The notes below the pieces were generated by a model. The model worked only from the letters and a program-made list of their open reading frames with translations. It ran no database searches and had not been told where the DNA came from. A DNA stretch of 6,955 nucleotides from JBFWIL01 sp050256015 (GTDB lineage Bacteria > Bacteroidota > Bacteroidia > Bacteroidales > Prolixibacteraceae): assembly GCA_050256015.1 (NCBI GenBank), contig JBFWIL010000149.1, forward strand, positions 1 to 6,955, in the 5' to 3' direction. The position numbers and the translations under genes are program-made. This document shows, piece after piece, positions 1 through 5,790 of the stretch. The stretch's first letter is position 1, and every line of letters starts with the position of its first letter.

Positions 1-1
1 T

Positions 2-181
2 GAACGCGGAGTGCTGGGCGAATATGCCCTGAGCCTGGGAGACGGTTATCTCATTCACGGAACGCTTTATCAGCGTTTTCTGGGGTTGCCGGTGACTCAC
101 GGCTGCATTCGTATGAATGATGGAGATCTGGAGACTGTTTTTAAGACCCTGCCGGTTGGAGCCAGGGTGTTTATCTATTAA
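2..181 (+). CDS. L,D-transpeptidase (YkuD domain), C-terminal fragment
   Basis: This is the last 59 codons of a gene that begins before the window and ends at TAA 179-181. The visible part carries the end of a YkuD catalytic domain: a His-Gly pair (IHGT, bases 53-64), then THGCIRM with the catalytic Cys codon at 104-106, its His at 98-100 and the Arg at 110-112. These are the family's signature residues. Enzymes of this family act outside the cytoplasmic membrane. They form 3-3 cross-links in peptidoglycan, or attach proteins to it, through an acyl-Cys intermediate. The conserved short tail after the active site (DLETVFKTLP, then VFIY) matches the usual end of the fold, so the 3' end is intact. 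The N-terminus, any signal peptide and the substrate cannot be judged. The next gene starts 25 bases downstream on the same strand, which suggests co-transcription. Confidence 0.93.
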   Translation, partial: ERGVLGEYALSLGDGYLIHGTLYQRFLGLPVTHGCIRMNDGDLETVFKTLPVGARVFIY

Positions 182-206
182 AGGAAGAATACCCGAAGAG
201 AAGTAT

Positions 207-974
207 ATGAACAGAAAGATGGTTTTGCCGGTTTTTTTGATTCTGACTGTACTGGTGGCTCTCCAGTACACCGTTTTTTCCGTAGCGGCCGTGAACAGGC
301 GAATGAAGGTGATCAACAGACAGGTTGATGTCAGACTGCTGGCTCCGGTCGCCGTAGTTGGCGATAAGGCCTGGATCAGGCTTTATAAGGAAAAAGACTG
401 GTTGCAAACCCGGCTGCAGATTGCCCGCACCGACTCGATCAGTTTGTCTGTTAACCTGCCCGACAGTACAATGCAGATCGAACTGAAAGGAGTGGTGCTG
501 AAGAAAATCCGCTTGCTTGACTTTCGGGCTGACTGCTTTTTGAGGGAACTTCAACCAATTGCTTATCATCACCTGTTTGGGAAACAGGCCCGGGCAGAGC
601 GGGTTATCGCTTCGATTCCCAAACAGCCGTTGGTGATTAAAAAGGCCCCCAAAGATACTTTAGAGGCAGGAGTACCTCGTCTTCCGGCCGATTCTGCCCG
701 TATTAATCCGGTTTCCTGGATGATGCAACTCGATAACGGGGTGATTCTGCAAATTCGGGGAATGGCTGCTCCGGAGGCTGCCCGGGGAAGCGGAAGAGCA
801 AGCGGGTTTATTATTGCCCGATATTTGAGGCAAACCTTCCGGGATATGGCCTATGCATTGGTCTTCCGGGTTCCGGAATACCAACCGGAGATCCGGTTGG
901 TGATTCCCCTGTCCGATGCCATAGCTGTTTTCCGTGCCCTGCCTGAAACTCCTTTGGTGTGTATTCGTTTATAG
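207..974 (+). CDS. Hypothetical protein with N-terminal membrane anchor, linked to the L,D-transpeptidase
   Basis: 255 residues of unknown function. I chose the ATG at 207 (GAAGAG at 195-200 as a weak ribosome site) because the longer frame from 117 overlaps the transpeptidase and adds an unlikely arginine-rich leader. After MNRK there is one hydrophobic stretch at about residues 5-28 and then basic residues (NRRMK), so it is probably a single-pass membrane protein or has an uncleaved signal. Residues about 76-106 form a regular alternating pattern (DSISLSVNLPDSTMQIELKG) that looks like paired beta strands. Residues 138-165 are Pro/Lys/Ala-rich and look like a linker. The C-terminus (about 178-255) resumes a compact, strand-rich pattern. 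No catalytic motif is visible. Its tail (SDAIAVFRALP, then VCI) resembles the tail of the transpeptidase upstream. The 25-base spacing suggests a cell-envelope role beside the transpeptidase; this is inference from context only. It is definitely coding: one long open frame consistent with its neighbours. Confidence 0.82.
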   Translation: MNRKMVLPVFLILTVLVALQYTVFSVAAVNRRMKVINRQVDVRLLAPVAVVGDKAWIRLYKEKDWLQTRLQIARTDSISLSVNLPDSTMQIELKGVVLKKIRLLDFRADCFLRELQPIAYHHLFGKQARAERVIASIPKQPLVIKKAPKDTLEAGVPRLPADSARINPVSWMMQLDNGVILQIRGMAAPEAARGSGRASGFIIARYLRQTFRDMAYALVFRVPEYQPEIRLVIPLSDAIAVFRALPETPLVCIRL

Positions 975-1052
975 GCTGGTTTGCATTGAGCTTTTCGTTC
1001 CTTAGCAGCCGGGCTTTCTGGGGTATCCATGCGGCTGTTTCCCGGAAATCTG

Positions 1053-1060
1053 TACTTTTG
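1053..1060 (+). promoter_or_regulatory. Possible -7 promoter element before the AlkD-like gene
   Basis: TACTTTTG fits the Bacteroidetes -7 consensus TAnnTTTG and lies 38 bases before the ATG at 1099. No good TTTG -33 element is seen about 19 bases upstream, so support is partial. Downstream of it, CCGGC (1067-1071) and GCCGG (1077-1081) can form a small five-pair hairpin in the presumed leader, just before the ribosome site AGGAAAG (1090-1096). The rest of the 975-1098 gap holds no gene. A weak CAGCCG/CGGCTG pair (1006-1011 and 1032-1037) with a 20-base loop is too poor to call a terminator. Confidence 0.35.
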
Positions 1061-1098
1061 CAGGAGCCGGCCCGAAGCCGGAGACAAATAGGAAAGAT

Positions 1099-1785
1099 AT
1101 GGATGTGATACTTGACAATGCGGAAACGGAACGGCAATTCCAGGAGATACTGTCCGGCATTCGCCGGCTGAAGAACGGGGAGACAGTGGCCCGGATGAAA
1201 GCCCTAGGGGCCGTTTACCGGATTAGCTGGGGAGCATCGGTGGTTTCCCTGCGCGAACTGGCCGGCAGGTATGCAAAAAGCCACCTCCTGGCGCTGAAGC
1301 TCTGGAACAAGCAATGGCGGGAGACCATGATCCTGGCTACTTTGCTGGAAGATCCGGAGTTTTTGAGCGAAGAACAAATGGATTACTGGACAAAAAACTT
1401 TGAAACCGCCGAGCTGTCAGAACAGGCAGTGGCTAACCTGTATGTGCATTCGCCTCTGGCTTTTGCCAAAGCCCTGGAATACTGTTGCGGAAAGAAACAC
1501 TGGGTGCGCTATACCGGTCTGCTGCTGATGGGACGACTGGCCCGTTTTGACCGGCAGGCTATCAATGAACTGTTTGAAGGGTTCTTTGAGCTGCTCCCCC
1601 CCCTGATGAAAGATGCTTCCCTGGCTGATGTATGTTATCGCTCGCTCTTGTTGCTCGCTGGGCGAAACGGGCAGTTGCGGAGGCAGGTGCTGGACTTCCT
1701 GGAGCCGGTTAAGTCTGGCGAAAGTGAACAGGCTGCCAGACTGGCGGAGATTCTGACGGAGGAACTTAAACCCCTTGAAGGTTAA
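1099..1785 (+). CDS. DNA alkylation repair (AlkD-like) HEAT-repeat protein
   Basis: 228 residues, close to the usual length of AlkD-family proteins. These are all-helical HEAT-like repeat proteins that bind DNA; the active members are glycosylases that remove alkylated bases. The ATG at 1099 follows AGGAAAG (1090-1096), an unusually good ribosome site for this window. Family features are the block at residues 45-97: WGASVVSLRELAGRY, then LALKLWNKQWRETMILATLL, then a helix ending MDYW. Next comes LSEQAVANLYVHSPLAF (about 106-122), and WVRYTGLLLMGRLA (about 135-148), which would hold the conserved helix with Arg137. In classical AlkD the third block carries an essential Trp and Asp (Trp109 and Asp113 of the Bacillus cereus enzyme, usually within WDxxD). 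By my alignment these positions are Ala104 and Glu108 here, so glycosylase activity is doubtful. The protein may be a non-enzymatic DNA-binding relative. It converges on the tRNA-Ser gene, so neither gene reads into an operon partner here. Confidence 0.75.
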   Translation: MDVILDNAETERQFQEILSGIRRLKNGETVARMKALGAVYRISWGASVVSLRELAGRYAKSHLLALKLWNKQWRETMILATLLEDPEFLSEEQMDYWTKNFETAELSEQAVANLYVHSPLAFAKALEYCCGKKHWVRYTGLLLMGRLARFDRQAINELFEGFFELLPPLMKDASLADVCYRSLLLLAGRNGQLRRQVLDFLEPVKSGESEQAARLAEILTEELKPLEG

Positions 1786-1807
1786 CCGGGGGTGTCTTGG
1801 TGTAACG

Positions 1808-1843
1808 AAAAAGGCATGAACTGACAGTCTGTCAATGCATGCC
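1808..1843 (-). terminator. Rho-independent terminator of the tRNA-Ser gene
   Basis: Read on the minus strand, an imperfect hairpin pairs GGCATG (1843-1838) with CATGCC (1818-1813). An inner stem pairs TGACA (1834-1830) with TGTCA (1826-1822). A run of five T follows (1812-1808). It starts seven bases after the tRNA 3' end. On the plus strand the hairpin is not followed by T residues, so it should not serve the convergent AlkD-like gene. Confidence 0.8.
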
Positions 1844-1849
1844 TCCCGG

Positions 1850-1936
1850 CGGAAAGTGAGGGATTCGAACCCCCGGTACCCCGAAGGGTACAACAGATTT
1901 CGAGTCTGCCCCGTTCGACCACTCCGGCAACTTTCC
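1850..1936 (-). tRNA. tRNA-Ser (anticodon CGA)
   Basis: An 87-base tRNA on the minus strand. The acceptor stem is GGAAAGT (complement of 1936-1930) paired with ACTTTCC (complement of 1857-1851), with discriminator G at 1850. The anticodon loop is CTCGAAA (complement of 1904-1898), giving anticodon CGA at 1902-1900, which reads UCG serine codons. A long variable arm with a TTCG tetraloop (GTACCC-TTCG-GGGTAC) is the mark of a class II serine tRNA. The T arm contains GGTTCGAATCC. The CCA end is not encoded (CCG follows the acceptor stem), so it must be added after transcription. A hairpin terminator follows at once, so this is a single-gene unit. Confidence 0.97.
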
Positions 1937-1947
1937 GTTTGGAGGGG

Positions 1948-1979
1948 CAAAAATCATAAATTTTTCTGACTTGCAGAAA
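1948..1979 (-). promoter_or_regulatory. Possible promoter of tRNA-Ser
   Basis: On the minus strand, TTTC (1979-1976) lies 20 bases before GATTTTTG (1955-1948). Each has one mismatch to the Bacteroidetes -33 (TTTG) and -7 (TAnnTTTG) elements. Transcription would start about six bases further on, giving a short leader before the tRNA 5' end at 1936, as expected for a tRNA gene. The match is imperfect and based on pattern alone. Confidence 0.3.
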
Positions 1980-2042
1980 TTCCCTGTCGTTTTTTTTATC
2001 TTGTCCCGCATAAACTGAATGACCCAAGGCGGAAAATTAGCG

Positions 2043-2073
2043 TTTGGCACTATTTTTATTGCCGTATCATTCG
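2043..2073 (+). promoter_or_regulatory. Possible promoter of the Bax inhibitor-1 family gene
   Basis: TTTG at 2043-2046 is followed 18 bases later by TATCATTCG (2065-2073), a loose match to TAnnTTTG. The ATG at 2097 would then have a short A-rich leader (AAACACACAATATATT) and no Shine-Dalgarno sequence, as is common in Bacteroidetes. The tRNA promoter points the other way, so 1937-2096 is a divergent regulatory interval. Confidence 0.28.
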
Positions 2074-2096
2074 TAAATGGAAACACACAATATATT

Positions 2097-2873
2097 ATGA
2101 ATCTGACAAAATCATCCAACCCGGTATTCGGGAGAACAATTCTGGAAGAGGTTCGCAGTGGTCTGCAGAAGGAAAGTATGAGCATCCGTGGAACTGTAAA
2201 TAAAACGGGTTTGCTCTTGCTGATTGTGATTTTTGCGGCTATGTTTACATGGCGTAAATTTTTTGAAGCTTTTGATTATTCCTCGGGAGAGACCGCTTTT
2301 TCTGCTGTGTCTGTCTGGCTTATTGCGGGAGGAATAGGCGGTTTTATTACTGCCCTGATCACCACCTTCAGTCCGAAGCGGGCCCGGGTTACCGCACCGG
2401 TGTATGCTGTTTTCGAGGGACTTTTCCTGGGGGGGATCTCTGCTTTTTTCGAAAGCAGGTTCCCCGGTCTGGTGATGCGGGCCGTTTCGCTTACCTTCGG
2501 GGTTTTCTTTGTGTTGTTACTACTGTACCGTTCGGGAAAGATCCGGGCGACGGGTAAATTTCGCATGGGCGTATTGGCTGCTACGGGCGGTATTGCCCTG
2601 GTGTATCTGGGAAGTTTCATTGCCGGATTATTCGGAGTGAATCCGGGCTTTTTGTATGGGAACAGTTCCCTGAGTATCGGAATCAGTTTGCTGATTGTCG
2701 CTGTGGCTGCCCTGAATCTGATTCTCGATTTTGATTTTATTGAACGGGGTGCTGCTGCCGGTGCTCCTCGTTATATGGAATGGTACGGGGCATTCGGCCT
2801 GATGGTAACCCTGATCTGGCTCTATGTGGAAATGCTTCGTCTGCTGTCCAAGCTGGCTTCAAGCAGGGAGTAG
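2097..2873 (+). CDS. Bax inhibitor-1 / YccA family membrane protein
   Basis: 258 residues from the ATG at 2097. I prefer this to an in-frame ATG at 2019 because the earlier one would put the likely promoter inside the gene, and because members of this subfamily typically begin with a cytoplasmic segment containing SSNPV, here at residues 6-10. Seven hydrophobic segments are visible at about 37-52, 70-91, 98-118, 125-144, 155-180, 190-212 and 226-248, the topology of the BI-1 family. Segment 3 carries the Glu-Gly pair (VFEGLFLG, Glu107). The sixth ends in LILDFDFIE with Asp211 and Asp213. Acidic residues in these segments of family members are linked to a pH-dependent calcium leak. The bacterial role is generally unknown; calcium flux or membrane stress is likely but inferred from the family. 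The gene stands alone: divergent from the tRNA and closed by a terminator 20 bases after its stop codon. Confidence 0.9.
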   Translation: MNLTKSSNPVFGRTILEEVRSGLQKESMSIRGTVNKTGLLLLIVIFAAMFTWRKFFEAFDYSSGETAFSAVSVWLIAGGIGGFITALITTFSPKRARVTAPVYAVFEGLFLGGISAFFESRFPGLVMRAVSLTFGVFFVLLLLYRSGKIRATGKFRMGVLAATGGIALVYLGSFIAGLFGVNPGFLYGNSSLSIGISLLIVAVAALNLILDFDFIERGAAAGAPRYMEWYGAFGLMVTLIWLYVEMLRLLSKLASSRE

Positions 2874-2892
2874 CCGGCATGTAGGATATTTT

Positions 2893-2926
2893 ACAGGGAC
2901 TGCCGGGTCCCTGTCGCTTTTATTTT
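2893..2926 (+). terminator. Rho-independent terminator after the Bax inhibitor-1 family gene
   Basis: A perfect eight-pair stem, ACAGGGAC (2893-2900) with GTCCCTGT (2907-2914), closes a six-base loop. It is followed by CGC and the T-rich tract TTTTATTTT (2918-2926). It lies 20 bases after the stop codon at 2871-2873. Confidence 0.9.
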
Positions 2927-2948
2927 AGCCCGATTAGTGTTACTTTCG
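2918..2948 (+). promoter_or_regulatory. Possible promoter of the first GNAT gene
   Basis: TACTTTCG (2941-2948) differs by one base from TAnnTTTG. TTTT at 2918-2921 lies 19 bases upstream, the right spacing for a -33 element but lacking the G. The -33 position would fall within the T tract of the preceding terminator. A start near 2955 would leave a leader of about 20 bases before the ATG at 2975. Confidence 0.35.
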
Positions 2949-2974
2949 TCCGAATTTTCAAGTTTTCAGTTCGT

Positions 2975-4141
2975 ATGGAGTTGATCGAGGTAAACGACAG
3001 GAAGTCTGTCAATACGTTTCATGAGCTTCCTTTCCGGATCTATAGGAATGATCCTAACTGGATTCCTCCGCTGCGGATGATGGTGGAATCGATCTTTGAC
3101 AAAACTAAAAATCACAGTCTGAAAGAAGGAGCGGTGTGCCGTTGGGTGCTTACCGAGCGGGGAGAACCCATAGGCCGGATTGCCGCTTTTTTGGTGCCAA
3201 CTTATGCTTTCAGTTTTGATCAGCCTACCGGAGGGATCGGTTTTTTTGAATGTACGGATAATCAGCAGGCTGCCTGTTTGCTGTTTGATACGGCTGTGCG
3301 CTGGTTGAAGGAACAGGGGATGGAGGCAGCCGACGGCCCGATCAATATAGGAGAAAATTTTTTTAACTGGGGCCTGCTGGTGGACGGTTTCATGCCCCAG
3401 GGTTACGGCATGCCTTACAACCCGCCTTATTACCGGAAATTTTTTGAAAGCTACGGATTCCAAACCTATTACAAACAATTCAGTTATCATTTGGAATTTG
3501 GAGAGAATTACCTGCCTGAGCGTTTTTGGAAAATTGCCAAGCGGATTGCCGGGAAACCGGAATACCGTTTTGAACCTTTTCGTTATGCCGAGAAAGAGCG
3601 TTTTATTGCCGATTTCATCCGGATTTATAATAAGGCCTGGGTCAAACACGGGAATTACAAGCGAATTGATCCAGATGAAATTGACGACATGCTGCAGCAG
3701 TCGCGTATGATGATTGAAGAAGATTTTATCTGGTTTGCCTATTCCCGGGGGGAGCCCATTGCTATTTTCATGATGGTTCCCGACCTGAATCAGTTGTTTT
3801 GTCTTCTGAAGTCCGACAAATTGAATTTTTTTCGTTTACTGAAACTGTTCTACCTGAAGAAGAGAAGGGTGATTAACCGGGGGCGTGTGCTCGTGATGGG
3901 GGTTGTTCCGCGTTTTCAGAAGCTGGGTATTGAATCGGCTCTTTTTTATCAGCAGATGCTGGTTATGCAGAAGAAACCCTGGTACAGGGAACTGGAGATT
4001 GGCTGGGTGGGGGATTTCAATCCCAAGATGATTTCTCTATTTCAGGCTGTGGGAGGAAAACATGTCAAAACCCATTTGACGCTGCGTTATTTGTTTGACC
4101 GGCAAAAAGAATTTTTCCGGGCTCCGGTAATTGAAGACTGA
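2975..4141 (+). CDS. GNAT-superfamily acyltransferase-like protein, first copy of a tandem pair
   Basis: 388 residues. I recognise the long GNAT-like type of about 390 residues, similar to proteins annotated as YghO-like; the substrate is not known. The N-terminal half has, in order, PFRIYRNDPNWIPPL (19-33), GRIAAF (67-72), GGIGFFEC (86-93), WLKEQGMEAADGP (110-122), NWGLLVDGFMPQGYGM (131-146) and YNPPYYRKFFESYGF (148-162). This order (GRI, strand, acidic turn, helix, then a terminal GF) looks like one diverged GNAT fold. The C-terminal half has a clearer acyl-CoA-binding signature: VMGVVPRFQKLGIES (307-321), where QKLGIE fits the Q/RxxGxG/A loop, followed by GWVGDFNPKMISLFQAVGG as motif B. 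No signal peptide or membrane segment is seen, so it is probably cytoplasmic. The next gene is a paralogue starting 48 bases downstream. An N-acyltransferase role is likely from the fold. A role in lipid or sphingolipid acylation is possible but speculative. Confidence 0.85.
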   Translation: MELIEVNDRKSVNTFHELPFRIYRNDPNWIPPLRMMVESIFDKTKNHSLKEGAVCRWVLTERGEPIGRIAAFLVPTYAFSFDQPTGGIGFFECTDNQQAACLLFDTAVRWLKEQGMEAADGPINIGENFFNWGLLVDGFMPQGYGMPYNPPYYRKFFESYGFQTYYKQFSYHLEFGENYLPERFWKIAKRIAGKPEYRFEPFRYAEKERFIADFIRIYNKAWVKHGNYKRIDPDEIDDMLQQSRMMIEEDFIWFAYSRGEPIAIFMMVPDLNQLFCLLKSDKLNFFRLLKLFYLKKRRVINRGRVLVMGVVPRFQKLGIESALFYQQMLVMQKKPWYRELEIGWVGDFNPKMISLFQAVGGKHVKTHLTLRYLFDRQKEFFRAPVIED

Positions 4142-4147
4142 ATCGGC

Positions 4148-4155
4148 TAACTTTG
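4148..4155 (+). promoter_or_regulatory. Possible internal promoter (-7 element) for the second GNAT gene
   Basis: TAACTTTG matches TAnnTTTG exactly and lies 42 bases before the ATG at 4190, within the 48-base gap between the paralogues. A good -33 TTTG is missing at the expected spacing (TAATTG near 4128-4133 is the closest). The second copy may have its own promoter in addition to read-through from the first. Confidence 0.4.
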
Positions 4156-4189
4156 GAAAAAATATACAGACGTTTAATCCCAATTGCAT

Positions 4190-5353
4190 ATGCGAGTCCA
4201 GGAAGTAGTCAATAAGACCAGTAAAATACTGTTTCACCGGGTTCCCCGCCTGATCTACAGGTATGACGGGAACTGGGCGGCCCCTTTTGACGGGATGGTC
4301 GAGAAAATTTTCAGCCCTAAGGAGAATCCTTCTTTCAAAAATGGTGAAGCCTGTCGCTGGATCCTGCTCGACGAGAAGGGAGAGCTGCTGGGACGTATTG
4401 CAGCTTTCGTAAATTATACGAAGGCAGCTGCCTATGAACAACCCACCGGGGGATGTGGCTTTTTTGAATGTGTGGACAGTCAGGAAGCGGCCAGCCGGCT
4501 GTTTGATACGGCCAGGGATTGGCTGAAAGAAAGAGGGATGGAAGCTATGGACGGACCTGTAAATTTCGGGGAAAATTACATGAACTGGGGACTGCTGGTT
4601 CAGGGATTTATGCCTCAGGGCTATGGAATGCCCTACAATCCGCCATATTATCAGCAGTTGTTTGAAAATTACGGCTTCCGGGTGTATTTTAAGCAATACA
4701 GTTATCATCTTGATTACACCGTACCTTTTCCTGAACGTTTCTGGAAGATTGCAGGCTGGGTGGCCCGGAAACCGGATTATGCCTTCCGGCATTTCCGTTT
4801 TGACCAGTCGGAAAAGTTTATCAGCGATTTTTGTCAGATTTACGACGAGGCCTGGAAGTTTCACGGACATTTTCGCCCGCTTGACCGGCAGGATCTGCGC
4901 GATTTTCTGCATGATGCCAAAACTGTTCTGGATCCGGAGATGGTCTGGTTTGCCTATCACAGGGACGAACCCATAGCCCTGTTTGTGATGATCCCTGATA
5001 TTAATCAGATTTTCCGGAAGTTGAATGGAAAGATGAACCTGCTGAACATGCTTCGGTTTTTTTATTATAAGAAGCGTGAAGCAATTACCCGAACCCGGAT
5101 CCTGATTATGGGGGTGGTGCCCAAATACCAGCGTTCGGGAGTGGAGTCGGCCATTTTCTGGCATCAGGAAAAGCTGATGAAAAAGAAGCCTCAGTACAAG
5201 GAGATAGAGTTGTCCTGGGCAGGTGATTTTAATCCGAAGATTGTCTCGCTTTATGAGTCGGTCGGAGGAAAACATGTGAAAACGCATTGGACCATGCGTT
5301 ATTTGTTTGACCGGAAGAAACCTTTTACACGGGCTCCGCTTATTAATCACTGA
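4190..5353 (+). CDS. GNAT-superfamily acyltransferase-like protein, second copy of a tandem pair
   Basis: 387 residues from the ATG at 4190. A TTG two codons earlier is possible but less likely, and the chosen start aligns with the first copy. It aligns along its whole length with the preceding protein, with more than half of the positions identical by eye and almost no gaps. Shared blocks are GRIAAF, QPTGG, GFFEC, LFDTA, MNWGLLVQGFMPQGYGM, YNPPYY and KQYSYHL in the N-terminal half. The C-terminal half shares MGVVPKYQRSGVES (307-320, acyl-CoA loop QRSGVE), SWAGDFNPKIVSLYESVGG, GGKHVKTH and MRYLFDR. Differences cluster at the first 45 residues, in the segment around residues 175-215, and in the helical region before the CoA loop (about 275-300), which could set substrate preference. 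No membrane segment is seen. The likely role is transfer of an acyl group from CoA or a carrier protein; the acceptor is unknown. No terminator is visible before the L31 promoter. Confidence 0.85.
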   Translation: MRVQEVVNKTSKILFHRVPRLIYRYDGNWAAPFDGMVEKIFSPKENPSFKNGEACRWILLDEKGELLGRIAAFVNYTKAAAYEQPTGGCGFFECVDSQEAASRLFDTARDWLKERGMEAMDGPVNFGENYMNWGLLVQGFMPQGYGMPYNPPYYQQLFENYGFRVYFKQYSYHLDYTVPFPERFWKIAGWVARKPDYAFRHFRFDQSEKFISDFCQIYDEAWKFHGHFRPLDRQDLRDFLHDAKTVLDPEMVWFAYHRDEPIALFVMIPDINQIFRKLNGKMNLLNMLRFFYYKKREAITRTRILIMGVVPKYQRSGVESAIFWHQEKLMKKKPQYKEIELSWAGDFNPKIVSLYESVGGKHVKTHWTMRYLFDRKKPFTRAPLINH

Positions 5354-5380
5354 AATAGGGGACAATTAAAGCTAAAAATA

Positions 5381-5411
5381 TTTGCAGATTGAGTCAGGAT
5401 GCGTATATTTG
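5381..5411 (+). promoter_or_regulatory. Canonical Bacteroidetes promoter of the L31 gene
   Basis: TTTG (5381-5384), a 19-base spacer and TATATTTG (5404-5411) match both elements and the spacing of the Bacteroidetes vegetative promoter exactly. Transcription should start near 5417, leaving an A/T-rich leader of nearly 50 bases. This argues against the in-frame ATG at 5399, which lies within the promoter, and for the start at 5465. Confidence 0.8.
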
Positions 5412-5464
5412 CAGCCCGATTGATTTCGGATCCCGAAAAGACAAAATTTAGAAAATATATTGCA

Positions 5465-5728
5465 ATGAAAAAGGAAATACACCCTGACAACTACCGTTTG
5501 GTTGCATTCAAGGACATGTCAAACGGTCAGATTTATCTGACGAAGTCGACGATCCAGGCCAAAGAGACTGAGGTGGTTGACGGAACGGAATATCCGCTGG
5601 TGAAGCTTGAAATTTCCAGCAGTTCGCATCCTTTTTATACCGGCAAGATGAAGCTTGTCGATACGGCAGGACGTGTGGATAAGTTTATGAGCCGTTATCA
5701 GAAACATATGGATGCCCGGAAAAAATAA
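5465..5728 (+). CDS. rpmE2: 50S ribosomal protein L31, type B
   Basis: 87 residues, the normal length for type B L31. It begins MKKEIHPDNYRLVAFKDMSN and contains the family blocks LTKSTI, YPLVKLEISSSSHPFYTG and DTAGRVDKF. There is no Cys anywhere, so the zinc-binding CxxC pairs of type A L31 are absent. This defines the zinc-independent type B form. The protein is part of the large ribosomal subunit, at the bridge to the small subunit. The start at 5465 fits family N-termini, and the frame extending back to 5399 would run through the promoter. The leader has no Shine-Dalgarno sequence but is A/T-rich, as is common for highly expressed Bacteroidetes genes. It is a single-gene unit with its own promoter and terminator. 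No Zur-like site was recognised. Confidence 0.97.
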   Translation: MKKEIHPDNYRLVAFKDMSNGQIYLTKSTIQAKETEVVDGTEYPLVKLEISSSSHPFYTGKMKLVDTAGRVDKFMSRYQKHMDARKK

Positions 5729-5758
5729 TGCGGATTATTCCGGATTTGAGAAATACTG

Positions 5759-5787
5759 AAGCTTCGCTCCGCGAAGCTTTTTTTTTT
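5759..5787 (+). terminator. Rho-independent terminator of the L31 gene
   Basis: A nine-pair perfect stem, AAGCTTCGC (5759-5767) with GCGAAGCTT (5771-5779), closes the loop TCC. An uninterrupted run of ten T (5778-5787) follows. It lies 30 bases after the stop codon. Confidence 0.95.
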
Positions 5788-5790
5788 GGC

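Noticed and set aside
117..206. N-terminal extension of the hypothetical protein to the ATG at 117.
   Set aside because: It overlaps the transpeptidase by 65 bases and would place an arginine-rich segment before a good membrane anchor that begins right after the ATG at 207.
1006..1037. CAGCCG/CGGCTG pair as a terminator after the hypothetical protein gene.
   Set aside because: The loop is 20 bases and only three T follow, too weak for an intrinsic terminator.
1850..1936. tRNA-Ser as an integration site for a mobile element.
   Set aside because: No integrase gene and no repeat of the tRNA 3' end were seen in the window, and the flanking genes look like core genes.
1963..1979. TTTCTG-N5-CAGAAA inverted repeat upstream of tRNA-Ser.
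   Set aside because: Only six A/T-rich pairs, with no T run and no known operator match; likely chance.
2019..2096. Earlier in-frame ATG for the Bax inhibitor-1 family gene.
   Set aside because: The extra 26 residues do not fit family N-termini, and the region holds promoter-like elements.
1782..2185. Minus-strand open frames crossing the tRNA-Ser gene.
   Set aside because: They run through a well-formed tRNA, and their translations are by-products of it.
4037..5365. A 442-codon open frame on the minus strand, opposite the second GNAT gene, with a similar 227-codon frame (2966-3649) opposite the first.
   Set aside because: The plus-strand genes show clear family motifs. The antisense frames resemble each other only because the sense genes are paralogues, and their products show no recognisable domain.
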